64,000 nt of DNA from Nymphaea colorata (taxonomy: Eukaryota > Streptophyta > Magnoliopsida > Nymphaeales > Nymphaeaceae), in the NCBI RefSeq assembly GCF_008831285.2, contig NC_045147.1, forward strand, positions 13,308,854-13,372,853. Direction: 5' to 3'. The stretch's first letter is position 1. Each line of letters begins with the position of its first letter. The notes under the pieces were generated by a model that did not search any database, was not told the DNA's origin, and was given only the letters and a program-made list of their open reading frames with translations. Positions 22,101 to 34,540 of the stretch are shown one piece after another. The position numbers and the translations under genes are program-made.

Positions 22101-25016
22101 ACGAATGGAGCACCATGGATCATGACAGTAGCCGCAAGCACCATCGATCGCTCCTTCCCAACTGCAATAACCTTGGGCAACAACCGCACACTTATAGTAA
22201 GTTATGTTGCTGGCAGTGTCTCCTCGAGAAAAATATTTGGAAACAGACACGTTTTTCCTGGACTGGAAATTTTATTGCATAAACGAACAATTTATAGTTG
22301 ATTAGGCATTTGACATGAAAAAAGTACAATGTTGACAAGGCGTCACTAAGCATTTGATCTTATTATCTCGGAGCGCTAATTTATCATTACTATACAAAAG
22401 CTTGTAATTAGCATGGCAGCAGTGGCTGGTCTTTAGGGGCTATATAGCATTAGGAATAGAGAGTGAATGTTTCACAAATGTACTTTAAAATGGGAATACA
22501 TTCATGAAACACAGGAATAAGTATCTTATGAATCTACCCAATCTTAAGATGGATTCATAAAACACTCTCATATTGTTCTTAATACCAAAAGGCTCCCTAA
22601 AGGGAGCTGTTTGGCAAGAAGTCCTATGAATCGAAAAAAATGGAGCAGATGCATGACACCCTGGATACTCTATGACACATGTTTCCTGAATCTACCCTAA
22701 TTTTTTAGAGCATATTCATGTGACAATAACAATATATTAAATGAACAAAGTGCAGCTGTTCAGAATTGTTCTTGTATGATGCACTAGCTGATCTTGCCAA
22801 TTGCCACCACGCTTAGTGCCTTAGTTAGTGGTTTTATATTTGTTATATGATGCTGATTGATTCTTTTATGTGGTGCAGGGGCAATCAATTAATTACTTTG
22901 GAAAAGAAGGTGATGAATTCGAAAGCTTGTTCTATTCTAGTGCTAGCGTGAGGTAAGATTAATTTATTTCCCTGGATTTGTTTTGAAGCCAGCTTTGGAT
23001 GTAAGAAAAGGTTTCTCCTTTCCTTTTTCAAGTTAATTTTTTCCTTCAAAGGAAACCATTTCAATGGGCTGGGCGCTTGATGGCTTTACATGAAACCAGG
23101 AGTACTGGAGTAGGGGCAGTCGTGGCCAGTGTATGTTTGCCCACATAGATCCATTAAAAAATCATGTTTTTATATTAATATTTTAAAATTTTTATTTATT
23201 TACATATTATCACCTTCTAAAAATTTTGTAATTAGTGCCCCCCTTAAGAAGAATTTGTGGTTTCACCCCTACATGAAACCCATCTGCATCCCCATCATAA
23301 TTTTCACTCCACTAAACTTTTAGCGAATGAAAACCATAGAATTTGAGATGCCCATTTGATAATGTGGTTCTCCTTGGAAAATCTTTTGGAATTACTTATT
23401 TTGCTCGTCTCCTTTTGCATCTCCAGTTGCGACGAAGGGTCACTGAATTCCACACAAGTAGCAGGGAAAGTAGTCCTCTGTTTTGCAGGCGAAAAAGACC
23501 CAAGCGCACAATATGACACTGCAGCATCCACCGTACTTGCAGCTGGAGGAGTAGGCATCATCTTCGCGATGCATACGACCAATGTCTTCGATGCTTCCCC
23601 TCAATTGCCGTATGTTCAAGTGGATTACGAGATTAGCACTGAAATCCTCGCCTACATCCAGGCCACAGGGTCAATATTTTCCTTTCTCCCCCTCCACAGG
23701 GAAACTTCTAATTCGCATTTATGTTCTACCAACTTACTCTGACATAAGTTTTTTGTGAATGGAAAGCTAAGCGTTAAGGTTGCTCAAATTTAGCTGTAAA
23801 TGGCGTTTGTCAATGTTGGTATTAGCGCCATACCCAAATCGGCGTTTTTCACCGATATGTAAACGCTTCCAGATTATAAATGCCTGCAATTGATGAATGA
23901 GTGCCCACCGTTAATTTGCAGGTTGCCAATAGCAAAGATCAGCCATACACGTGATACTGTAGGAAAAGTGGCCTCTCCAAAGGTTGCCTACTTCTCTTCA
24001 AGGGGCCCCAGTTCCCTGTCACTCGATGTCTTGAAGGTGCGATATTATGTAGAACTATTAATATAATACCCCTTATTTCCTTTCCCCAGTATCCTTTTTC
24101 TCAATAAATTTGTATGGCCTTCAATCGTCATACAAGCAGATTCTAACTCTATTACTTCAGCCTGATGTAGCTGCTCCTGGAGTCAATATATTAGCAGCAG
24201 GGCGTGACTTGAACGCTTTTGTCTTCATGTCTGGAACATCCATGGCATGTCCTCATGTCTCTGCAGTAGCAGCATTGCTGAAGTCCTGGCATCCCCACTG
24301 GAGTCCTGCAGCCATAAAGTCTGCCATTGTCACTACAGGTATATTTAATTACCTCTAAACTACGTTGTCTTCCTCTGTACACATATATAGCTGGATTTGT
24401 TATGCTTACTACTCAATCTCACAAATGAACTTGTCTCTGCACTGCAGCCTCAGTAACCACCATATATGGCGAACCCATCACAGCAGAAGGAGGACCTCAG
24501 AAGATCGCTGATCCATTTGACTTTGGAGGCGGCCACATCGACCCCAACAGGGCAGCACGCCCTGGCCTTGTTTATGACATGGGTGTCACAGACTACGCTG
24601 AGTTCCTCTGCTCTGTAGGATATAGCAGTCCTGTAATTAGCCGTTTCACTGGTAAAGCAATGCCATGTAGAGAAAGGGGCTCCGTTTTTGACCTCAATCT
24701 TCCTTCTATCACAATTTCGAATCTTAAGAAAACTACCACTGTAGTGAGAACAGTTACAAATGTTGGTCCTGTTCGTTCCACTTACACAGTCATGGTTGAA
24801 GCTCCTTATGGTGTGAGGGTTTCAGTGGAGCCTCAGACGCTGAACTTCAATGAGAAGGTTAAGTCTTTAACTTTCAGAGTCACTTTCTCGCCAGCTCATG
24901 AGATACAAGGCGACTTCTCCTTTGGTAGCCTCACTTGGATGGATGGGAAGCACGTGGTCCGTATTCCTCTCATTACCCGACTGGTGATTCAAGATTCATA
25001 TGCTGATATCTCCTAG
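19168..25016 (+). CDS. Subtilisin-like serine protease 2 (SBT3-type subtilase)
   Basis: Same family and layout as the gene at 3397. Ten exons give 761 residues: 19168-19257, 19391-19482, 19605-19702, 20553-20708, 21526-22196, 22879-22952, 23427-23669, 23922-24036, 24161-24338, 24448-25016. Catalytic Asp144, His221, oxyanion Asn329 and Ser540 ([12 protein letters not shown]) are all present. The signal peptide is two residues shorter. Exon 6 is 24 codons against 31 in the sister genes and its sequence is unrelated after GQSI ([10 protein letters not shown]), so the edge of the PA insert differs. Intron 5 is expanded to about 680 bp. This is the most divergent of the three, which suggests either an earlier split or different selection. 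No stop or frameshift found, so it should encode an active protease; specificity is unknown. Confidence 0.92.
21221..21474. mobile_element. MITE-like element in intron 4 of subtilase 2
   Basis: Perfect 10-bp inverted ends, GCGTTTGATT at 21,221 and AATCAAACGC at 21,465-21,474, enclose about 230 bp rich in GATTTGAAATC-like palindromic words. It has no coding capacity. The same insertion is present in the other two copies, so it predates the gene duplications. Confidence 0.75.
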
Positions 25017-25246
25017 TTACGTTTATATCTTTACAGAAACTTGTTGTGATGAGACAATAGCATGGAGAATATGCCTCCTTAGTTGATATAAATTAGACAT
25101 GAAATACCTCTTAAATGTCAAAAGAATAATCTATCATATAAATCAATAACAAGGAAAACGACTATATCGTTTTCTGATTGGCTTTCTTCTTCGACTTTCG
25201 TGCACGGACAGGCATTAGTTGTACCTTGTAATTGAAAGTAATCTAC

Positions 25247-25860
25247 CTAATCCAGCTTAATAGCTAAATCAGGCAAGGATGAAAACAGAAAAGATATGGC
25301 AGTTAGTCCAATTCCATGAATGCCATGTTCAGATATCTTCCCGACACCAAGTAATTTGAGAAACACAAGCCTTGAAGCAGGGAGAGGTCCAGATTTTGTG
25401 TACATCTTTATTAAAGAGGTCCAAACAAAGGCATCTATGTCAAATCTAGTTCTTACAATGAGGCCGTGGATGTATTTTCCTTTGCTTGGTGCTGCTAGAT
25501 GTGCAGGAAAACTCGATAGAAAAGCATTGCAACTGAATTGAGCCTTGACCTTTCTTTGCAAAATCTGCTAGAAGTACTGGAATGTCTCTTCATTATGCCC
25601 GGCTTCCTCAAGGCCAGCAAGAAAGACATTCCATGGACGAGAACTTGTTGAAAGTGTATCCTTATCAAATCATAAGCGTGTTGCATTCCTTGCTGTTTCA
25701 AGAAGGACGTCCCAAAAAGGCATGCTTCTCACGATATACACAGTGAGCCCCCAAAGAATCACTGGCAGGAAGAAATGTTAATACATCGCTTGTGGTTGGC
25801 TTGAAGCCTGCCAAAAGAATGTCGTGGATTATGTTATTATTTGCTTTGGTCATAACTCAC
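25247..25860 (-). pseudogene. PPR pseudogene, unit 2 (downstream piece)
   Basis: The - strand frame 25,561-25,247 contains KGKYIHGLIVRTRFD and TSLIKMYTKSGPLPASRLVF, a clear PLS-type PPR motif pair. The overlapping frame 25,701-25,495 (LVHGMSFLLALRKPG) continues it after a frameshift. This piece covers a different part of the PPR gene from those behind subtilases 1 and 3 and is shorter. Confidence 0.75.
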
Positions 25861-26689
25861 AAGTAAGCCTAATATGAAATTTTTCGTCTTTTGCTTTCCG
25901 AACCCTTATTTTGTAATTAGCACAACGGCTGGTACTTTACCCTTTATTCTTTCATTTTGTAACCAGGGCTCTCGGTGGAGCTTCTTATTTGTCTCATGAA
26001 CTTGGCATCAGTCTCTACTTAGTTTTGCTGCATTTTCTTCATCAACAGCACATGTTCTTGAAATGGTGAAGAACAAGAGTCAGGAGCGTAGGAATTTTTC
26101 TTTGGGAGACTGAAATATGGTTTCAAAATTTTGATAGGAGTGGAAATACGATTTTTTTAAAGTTTTTATATAGGCTAAACTAAAATTTTTTGAAATGAGA
26201 AATAGATTTTCTTTTTCCTAAAAACCTGAGGGGGCACCATGCCACCTGCTGCCCCTTGGCTCCATCCTTGACAACAGCTTTGTGGCATTTATCATCATTA
26301 AGATCGTGAGGTTTGTAGGTGAAGAATGGGCAGGTACTCATCATTAATTTTAGGTGATTATGTCTTTCAAGATAGAATGATTAACAGAAGATCAAAAAGA
26401 AATGTTGTTAATTAATGCTGGATGACTAAAATACCATACTTTTTCTCTTTGATTTTCTTTTAAATCTTGAAAAACTCAACAAGCAAGATGATTTCTTGTA
26501 GGTCTACCACCTAATAGCTACCAATATATATATTGATTCAATTTTACTAAATACACGATGTTGGACAGGTTTTTTTTTTTTTTAAGGAGAGAGACATTTG
26601 CCGCCTCCAATGCCACTAGGGACAGCCTGGTGAGGCGTCGCCGGCAGCCTAGAACTCTAGCCAAAAGATATTTGCCATTGGGCGGAGCT
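25861..26689. other. Intergenic DNA between units 2 and 3
   Basis: No gene. A short non-autonomous-element-like stretch at about 26,070-26,275 runs from GAGTCAGGAGCGTAGG to TTGGCTCCATCCTTGAC. An AT-rich stretch with a run of Ts at about 26,570 follows. Confidence 0.5.
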
Positions 26690-26935
26690 AACTAAGACAA
26701 GTACATTAGGAAGCCGTCATGGCAAGCCCATTTCGAATTAGCAAATCAATGAACTGACCCAGTAGATTTCATCAATGACAGGGATCCTAAGCTCATCGAC
26801 AAGCAGTGTAGACTGCCTTCATGGCCATATTCACAGGTTGTACCGGTGATTCTTAATCTTATTGCTTTTTAGGTTATCACCAGGCGGACGATAGCGCCCA
26901 TTGATCGAGAGACTCGTCCAACAGAACGGGCGATT
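26690..26935 (-). pseudogene. PPR gene remnant, unit 3 (upstream piece)
   Basis: Near-copy of about 355-610 in antisense orientation, further shortened (the CAAGCAGTGTAG...CTGCCTTCATGGCC word has lost about 15 bases). It has no open frame and marks the left side of unit 3. Confidence 0.45.
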
Positions 26936-29400
26936 GTGCGAGTGGACGATGCCATTATTATTGGTGCACAGAAATTTCATGCTAATTTAGTTAATGACAA
27001 AATCACTTTTTTAACAACTTTTTTTGACAAAACAAAAATGAAAATTAAAAAAAAAAGTGAAATAACTATAAAGTGCATGTTTTTTGAAAAAAATACTCAA
27101 ACATTCTTCTTTTTTTACCTTCGTACGTAAGTTGCGCTTGCATAATGATGCATGCAACTCATATTGTTGGTTTTGGGGTGTGATTTGTACATATAATGGC
27201 TTTTGTATGGCAGATTGCATGTATATATGATGATGTATATATGATGACCAGCTTTGTTTTATCGTGCTCTGATGTTGCACAATCACTTCACCTTGTTGTA
27301 TTTATAGTGTAAAGCACATTGTCTACGGATGTTGGACATATTGTTATTCATGCATACTGCATGTTCTGTAGGACAGGTCAAGCCATACATCAATTACATA
27401 CACAAAAATTGTCACCTTCGCTTGTACACTTTCGCTGCACATGGTGTATGATTTGGTTTGATCCTAAATGGTGTCACCACAAGAATATTACAATTCAAAT
27501 CCAATTTTTAGATTACATCCAAGTCGGAATCCGATTTTTAGACTAAGTCCAAGGTGCAGCTTTTCAACCTGAATAGACATTGGATATAAGATATTTAATT
27601 AAAACTAAATCCGATTCGAATCCGAATTTGATCGAATATTTGTTCAAATATGAATTCGAATTTGATCAGATGTCATTTATTAATTCAGAATCAAATTTGA
27701 TTTTTTGATTGGATCTTAATTTTTTTATATTTATTTTTTTTAAACGGTCCAATCAGATATCATATCTAAATTGGATTTGTTGACATCCACACTTTATTTC
27801 TCAATAAGGAATTTTTTTTTGTTAGCAATAATCCGACTTCGAAATTAAATTACAGCATTTGCTCTGCAAATTTTATTCGATGCTACTAAAGGCTTGCTGA
27901 CTATTAACAAAAATTTGTGTTTCCAATAGTGCTCACGACTAAAAAATCTGGCTCCGCCACTAGAATCTGACCGACTAATGGATGACTAAACTCTCTATAT
28001 AAGAGAACAAATGAGATATATTTAATTCTGATTGGTTTCTGAAATGACTGATTCTTGCTTGTTTATTCAAAAAAAAAATCATGCACAAGCCGTAGTTGCC
28101 CAACTTGGATGGGCCCAAGCATGAGAAAGTCCGGAGCAGTTTATATGTCGTGGTCTATAGTGGGGATTGAAAATGATCGAAATGCCTTTGACGATGAAAT
28201 GAATGACCGTTCTCTTTTAAGGACAAAAGTAAAATTTGAAAAAAGTTTTCGTTTATGAAAATCCGGTGAAAATAGTGGAACACGGCTTCCTAAGGCGGCG
28301 GAAAGCGTTCTAGAAAAAAACTAATGGAGCACAATTTAAAATAAGGAAGCTGCATCATTAATAACACATTTAAGTGTGGGTTAAGTGTGGACAATTACTT
28401 ATATAGGCTCTAAAATACTTTTTTCTTTTTAAATTAATATGTATGAGTAATTTTTTTCAATATTTTTCATTTATATATTGGTTGTTCTTTGAAATTTTCA
28501 AATTTTATACCAAATTTCTAATTATGACTTGTTTAAGATTTACTTTGACAAGTTTATTTGAAAATATGCACAAGGCAGGACTAATCCACCCACGAGACTT
28601 GAACTCACCAGCCGCCTTTCAAAACAAGGTGCTTTCAAAAGCAGAGTCAGTAATTTTTCACAAGGGATTGTGTGTATACAATTGCTTATATAGTACGTGT
28701 GGGTTACATGTAGGCAATTGTTTATATAGACTCTAAAAAAAATTTATTTTTATATTACTATGTATTAGTACTTTTTCTCATTTATATATTGGTACCCTTT
28801 AAAATTTCAAACTTTATACCAAATTTCTGACTATGACTTGTTAAAGAATTTACTTTGACATGTTTATTTGAAAATATGAACAAGTTAGGACTAATCCACC
28901 CACTAGACTTGAATGGTTATCACCATTTGAAAAGAGTCCCTTTCAAAACAACAAAGGTGCAGCCAATAATTTTTCATGAGGACCCAAATTATAGTTTTAA
29001 AATTTTGATAAGGTGAAGTAAAATTTTTATGTAAAATACATAAAACTTTTTAATATTTGCATGTCAATTTTAAAAAAAAAAAAAGAAAAGTTGAGGGGGG
29101 CAGAGCCTCTTAGCTCCGTCCTATGTGCATGTACAAGGATACATCTCTAGGAGTTCTAGATTATGATTAATTTGGACATATTTATTTAAAAAAATGCACA
29201 AGCCGGAACTAATTCCCAGCACGCCCCGCTTGAATGGTTCTCACCATGAGAAAAGAGCCAAAAAGATAAAGTACGCAGTTCATTAAATAATGAATTACAC
29301 GAGACGATCATTCCTTGCGGATCCAGATTCCAGTCACGACCGATTGAGTTTGAAATGGAAAAAATAAAGAAGAAAAGGAGCTCCGTCCACAAGGACTATC
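26936..29400. repeat. Repeat-rich upstream region of subtilase 3
   Basis: Close counterpart of 640-3,330. It includes two related ~280-bp units at about 28,370-28,640 and 28,690-28,950 and a single AGCACGCCCC word at about 29,218. No gene seen. Confidence 0.7.
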
Positions 29401-29402
29401 AG

Positions 29403-29410
29403 TATAAATA
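29403..29410 (+). promoter_or_regulatory. TATA box of subtilase 3
   Basis: TATAAATA, 43 bp before the start codon. The interval is shorter than in the other copies because about 12 bases between the TATA box and ATG (CTTGGCCTCGAG-like) are missing. Confidence 0.8.
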
Positions 29411-29452
29411 GATGTTCTCCATTCGATCTTCCTCCCAAGTCCCCCTCCAGAC

Positions 29453-32400
29453 ATGGCTTCCTCACGTTGGAACTTGATCGCCTGGCTTTCTCTTTGCGTC
29501 GTCCTGTTTGTCTGTTTAGGAATATATGCAGAAGCCGAAAGCAGCAGAGTGAGTGCCTCGACCTGATGCAATGTTGAAATATAAGTTATCCTTAGTAGGT
29601 TTAGTTTCAAAAGCACCTCTGCTGATGAGGATTACTTGAGTTAATGGCTTTCTTCTTCTTGTGAATAATTCAGGTGTACATTGTGTATTTGGGAGAGCAG
29701 CAACACGAAGATCCCCAAGTCGTGGTGAATTCACACCATGACTTACTAGCTACAGTTTTTGAAAGGTAACACACACATGTATATATGTATATATGCTTTC
29801 AAGTTTAAAGGAAATTTTGTTCTTGCTTCCTTTCCTTGTTTTTGATTGGTTAAGATGAAACTTCACAAATGACCATCGCTTAATGGGCAGCAAGAAAGAA
29901 GCATTGGATTCAATCTTGTACAGTTACAAGCATGGGTTTTCTGGTTTTGCTGCAAGGCTTACTGAATCACAGGCAAGGGTTGTTGCAGGTACAAATTATA
30001 TTGTGGTTGCAAGCATAATAAAACAATTAAGAGCAGCTTCTAAAGAAAATTATTCAACTTTTTATCATTATTACATCGACCAGACTCCTGTCAATTATTA
30101 TTATCATTATTATCAAATTTCATGGATACACACACAATACTATTCCTGCCATTAATTCCGAAAGCAAGTGGTGACGGGTCTCCTGCAGGCACTACAGTAA
30201 CATGCTCATGATGTTTGTAGAGAACTAACCCTTCGTCTTCAAAAACTAATGGTGCAGATGCCAAAGAAAACTTTTGCAAAGTGAGTCAAAAGATCGAATG
30301 ATTTGCTCCACCAGAGTGTCATTTTTGTATATTTGAACACCCAAACATGATGATCATGAAAACCCCATACTTTAAGGTCGCATTTGATCAGATCTTAAAT
30401 CTGAGGTTGCATTAAAAGATGTACTTCACAGGACTCTTAGTTTACATTTTAAACAAACTGAGGATTTCTACGACGTGGATCTTAAATCCACCTTGTATGC
30501 TAAAAAAGCATGGATTCAAAAACCCTAGCTACAGTTTATGAATTCACATCATTCAATTGTAAATGTTGCAGAGCTTCCGGAAGTTGTTCACGTGATACCC
30601 AGCCAAACCCACAAGCTGCACACGACAAGAAGCTGGGACTATCTGGGGCTTCATCCTGGAACTCCCGACTCACTCCTTTCTACAGTCAACTATGGAGACG
30701 GCGTCATAATTGGAGTCATAGACACCGGTAAGTAAAAATGCATCTAAGAAAGGAGATGAGTTCTATTACAACATTTTCTTGGGAGTTTGGGGTAAATACA
30801 TCAGCATTTGTTCTTGGTACTCATGTTTTTTAAATACATGCATTATTCGAAAGTAACATAAAACATGATGTGATCATGCATGAATGCTTTGTTTCTAAAC
30901 CTTATAATGAAATTGCTTGCTCAATCATAAATTAATGCCTTAGAAAAAAGTGCTATAAAGACATGCATTATTGTGATTTTACTGTTTGGCACCATCGAAG
31001 AGGGGGGAGCGGGGACTTCTGCTCTCGCTTATCCAACAAGACATGCACTGCCCTTTGAAGTTCAATATTGAATTAAATTTAATACGTGAAGAGTGACAAA
31101 AATCTCAAATCAATTCAGACCCATTTATAACCCCAATCTTGACCTGTGCTAGTGAACTCATCTCACCTCCACATTTCTAAGCATCTTAGTTTGCATTTGA
31201 TTACCGTGGATCTAAGATCCGTGCATATCTCAGATCACTGCAGATTTGAAATCTGTGGTTTTCAAATCCAAAGCCCCTACCCAAATCCAATTTCCAATCC
31301 ACACTTTTTATATCAAAGTGTGGATCGGAAATCCAAAGTTAGGGTATTTGGATTTCAGCTATCACAGATTTTTAAGATTCTCTCAAATCAGTGGGGAATC
31401 AAACGCACCACCCTTAGTGTCAGTTTCGGACTGATCTGGTTACGCCATCCACTTAATTAGGGATCTGGCCAGAGTCACCAAGCTTCAATGATGAAGGATT
31501 AGGTGCGGTTCCATCAAAATGGAGAGGCAGATGCGAGGGAGGCGAGCTCTTCAACACTTCAAACTGCAACAACAAGATAGTTGGTGCCCGGTTCTTTGCC
31601 AAGGGAATCTTTGCCAAACTTGGGGGTGTGCCACCGTCACTTAAAAGTAATGGAGAGTACCTATCTCCAAGAGATGCAAATGGGCACGGGACGCACACGG
31701 CCTCAACTGCGGCCGGCTCCTTTGTGCGCAATGCAAGCTTCGGCGGCTTAGGTTTGGGGCTGGCCAGAGGGGGCGCCCCTCGAGCTCGCTTGGCCATCTA
31801 CAAGGCCTGCTGGGGACCACGAGGTGACTGCAATGGAGCCGACGTATTGGCAGCCTTCGACAGCGCAACCGGCGACGGCGTTGACATCATCTCCGTCTCT
31901 GTGGGCACGGACCAACCTCCTCAGCCTGGCTACTTGGACAACCAGAACGATCAGTCCATCGGTGCATTCCATGCAGTGGCTAGAGGGATCACGGTTGTTT
32001 GCTCTGGCGGTAATGCCGGTCCTTTCCCGCAGAAGGTCACGAATGGAGCACCATGGATCATGACAGTAGCGGCAAGCACCATCGATCGCTCCTTCCCAAC
32101 TGCAATAACCTTGGGCAACAACCGCACGCTTATAGTATGTTCTGAAAACTTTAACTCGATCTAAAAAGTTCCTGTTTAGTTAGTGGGAATATCTCCTTGT
32201 GAAAACAATTGGAAATAGTTAGCGGCTTAGTGCCTTTTAATGGAATATATATATATATGTTAATTTGAGTCATTTATCTGGTGCAGGGGCAATCGATTTC
32301 CCTTGGAGAAGAGCATGATCGATTCAATGACTTAGTCTTTGCTGGTGATATCGCCAGCAACAGTACCATCTCTAGCGAGAGGTAACATTAATTTATTTCT

Positions 32401-34130
32401 GTGTAGTAGATGGAGCCGCTGGATACAAGAAAAGTTTCTTCTACTTTTCCTTTTCAAGTTAATTTTTCTTTGAGGGAGTCGATATCCTGACATCTCTAAG
32501 GTAGGGAGAAGTTAAGTTTCTGATAAATGTGCAACACCAACCGTAATTTTCACTTCTACAGAATTTTTATCGAACACATTAAAAACATACATAGAATCAA
32601 TCTGGTTCGTTGTTCTTCAAAAATATGTTTGTGATTAGTGCTTATTTTTTGCTTTTGTCCTTTTCTACTCTGATCAGTTGCGATCCAGGATCTCTGAATT
32701 CCTCACTAGCAAAGGGGAAAGTAGTCCTTTGCTTCACAGATGCAAAAGATCCAAGAGGCCAATACTCGAAAGCAGTAGCCACCGTGTCCCAAGCAGGTGG
32801 AGCTGGTATCATCTTCGCAATGCACACAACCAACCTCTTTGGTCAACGCGACCCTATCTCTAGCGTTCAAGTGGACTATGAAATTGGCACTGAAATCCTT
32901 GCCTACATCAGGGCTACAAGGTGAGGGTGTTTGAATCCATTCAAGTGTGACCATGTGACATGCCTTCAATGAACAGCGAAGGCGTCCAAATTAGTTGCCT
33001 TCTCATTGCATGCGCAATGTGTTGCAGACTCCCAAAAGCAAGGATCAGCCGAACGCGTGACACCATTGGAAAGGTGTCCTCCCCAAAGGTTGCTTACTTC
33101 TCCTCGAGAGGACCTAACTCCTTGTCACTTGATGTCTTAAAGGTATTAAGATGCCCAACTGTTACTAACTTTTTTTTTGTTTTCCACTTCTTTTGGACAA
33201 GGAAAGCCCATGGTCTTCGATGTTCCTAAAACAATATGCTGCTAATTTTATTGCTTTAGCCTGATATAGCTGCACCAGGAGTCAACATCTTAGCTGCATG
33301 GTCAAACTCCATTCCATATTCCTTCGCTTCTGGAACGTCCATGGCATGCCCTCATGTATCAGGAGTAGCAGCATTGCTCAAATCCCTACATCCCCACTGG
33401 AGTCCTGCAGCCATAAAGTCTGCCATTGTCACTACAGGTACATTATCTTCACGTATATATGATCGATCACATCTAAACAACAGTCTCTTCCTCTGTATCC
33501 ATTTCTGGGTACTTGCTATCTTTACTAATATTTAGTGTCACTAATGGACATCTCACTGCAGCCTCAGTAACCAATAGATATGGCGAACCCATCACAGCAG
33601 AAGGAGGTCCTCGGAAGATTGCTGACCCATTTGACTTTGGCGGAGGCCATGTCAACCCCAACAGAGCAGCAAACCCTGGCTTGGTTTATGATATGGGTGT
33701 CGCAGACTACGTTCAGTTCCTCTGTTCTCTAGGATACAACAGTTCTGCAATTAGCCGCGTGAGTATTAAGGCACCATCCTGTGGATCACGGAGCTCCGTT
33801 TTTAACCTCAATCTTCCTTCTATCACAATTTCCAATCTTAAGAAAAGTACCACAGTAGCGAGAACTGTTACGAACGTTGGTCCTGTTTCTTCCACTTACA
33901 GGGTCAAGGTTGAAGCTCCCTCTGGTGTGAGGGTTTCAGTGGAGCCTCAGACACTGAACTTCCATGATAAGGTCAAAGCGTTAACTTTCACAGTTACTTT
34001 CTCACCGGTTCGGGAGATACAAGGTGATTTCTCCTTCGGTAGCCTCACCTGGATGGATGGAAAGCACGTGGTCCGGATTCCTCTCGTTAGCCGAGTGGTT
34101 CTTGAAGATTCATATGCTGATATCTCCTAG
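29453..34130 (+). CDS. Subtilisin-like serine protease 3 (SBT3-type subtilase)
   Basis: Same family as the gene at 3397 and its nearest relative in the window. Ten exons give 771 residues: 29453-29548, 29674-29765, 29891-29988, 30572-30727, 31461-32134, 32287-32381, 32678-32920, 33028-33142, 33260-33437, 33562-34130. Catalytic Asp146, His223, oxyanion Asn332 and Ser550 are intact. Exon 5 has one extra codon relative to copy 1 (CWGPRGDC against CWGRGDC). Introns and the 3' flank also align closely with copy 1, so the two separated recently or have exchanged sequence. Prodomain, PA insert and C-terminal fibronectin-like domain are complete. A secreted protease is expected; the substrate cannot be inferred. 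Confidence 0.93.
31193..31406. mobile_element. MITE-like element in intron 4 of subtilase 3
   Basis: Inverted ends GCATTTGATT (31,193) and AATCAAACGC (31,397-31,406), in the same intron position as 21,221-21,474, with about 40 bp of internal differences. Shared by descent. Confidence 0.7.
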
Positions 34131-34540
34131 TTATAATTACATCTTCACGCACAAATAAACTTCCCGTTGTAAGACAATAATTAGGTGGATGTGCCTTCTG
34201 GTTGTAGTAAATAAGACATGAAATGCCACATGAATGTCAAAAAGGAATAATGTATGAATGAATAAGGAAAACGATTATGATGTTTGCTTGTTAGCTTTCC
34301 TCTTTAAGTTTTATATACTGACAACCATTACCTATACATTGTCATTGAAGGAATCCAACAAATCCTGCTTAATAGCTAATCAATCAAGGATGAAAAACAA
34401 AAAACATAAAGAAGGAGTTGCGTGTGCCACTCGGTGCACGCAACATACATACACCAAATAAAAGAAGAAACTTTTTTGAAATTGTTGAAAAAGAGATGTT
34501 CTTTTAAGTCTTTTTACTTTTTTGGATTTCCTTTTTACCC

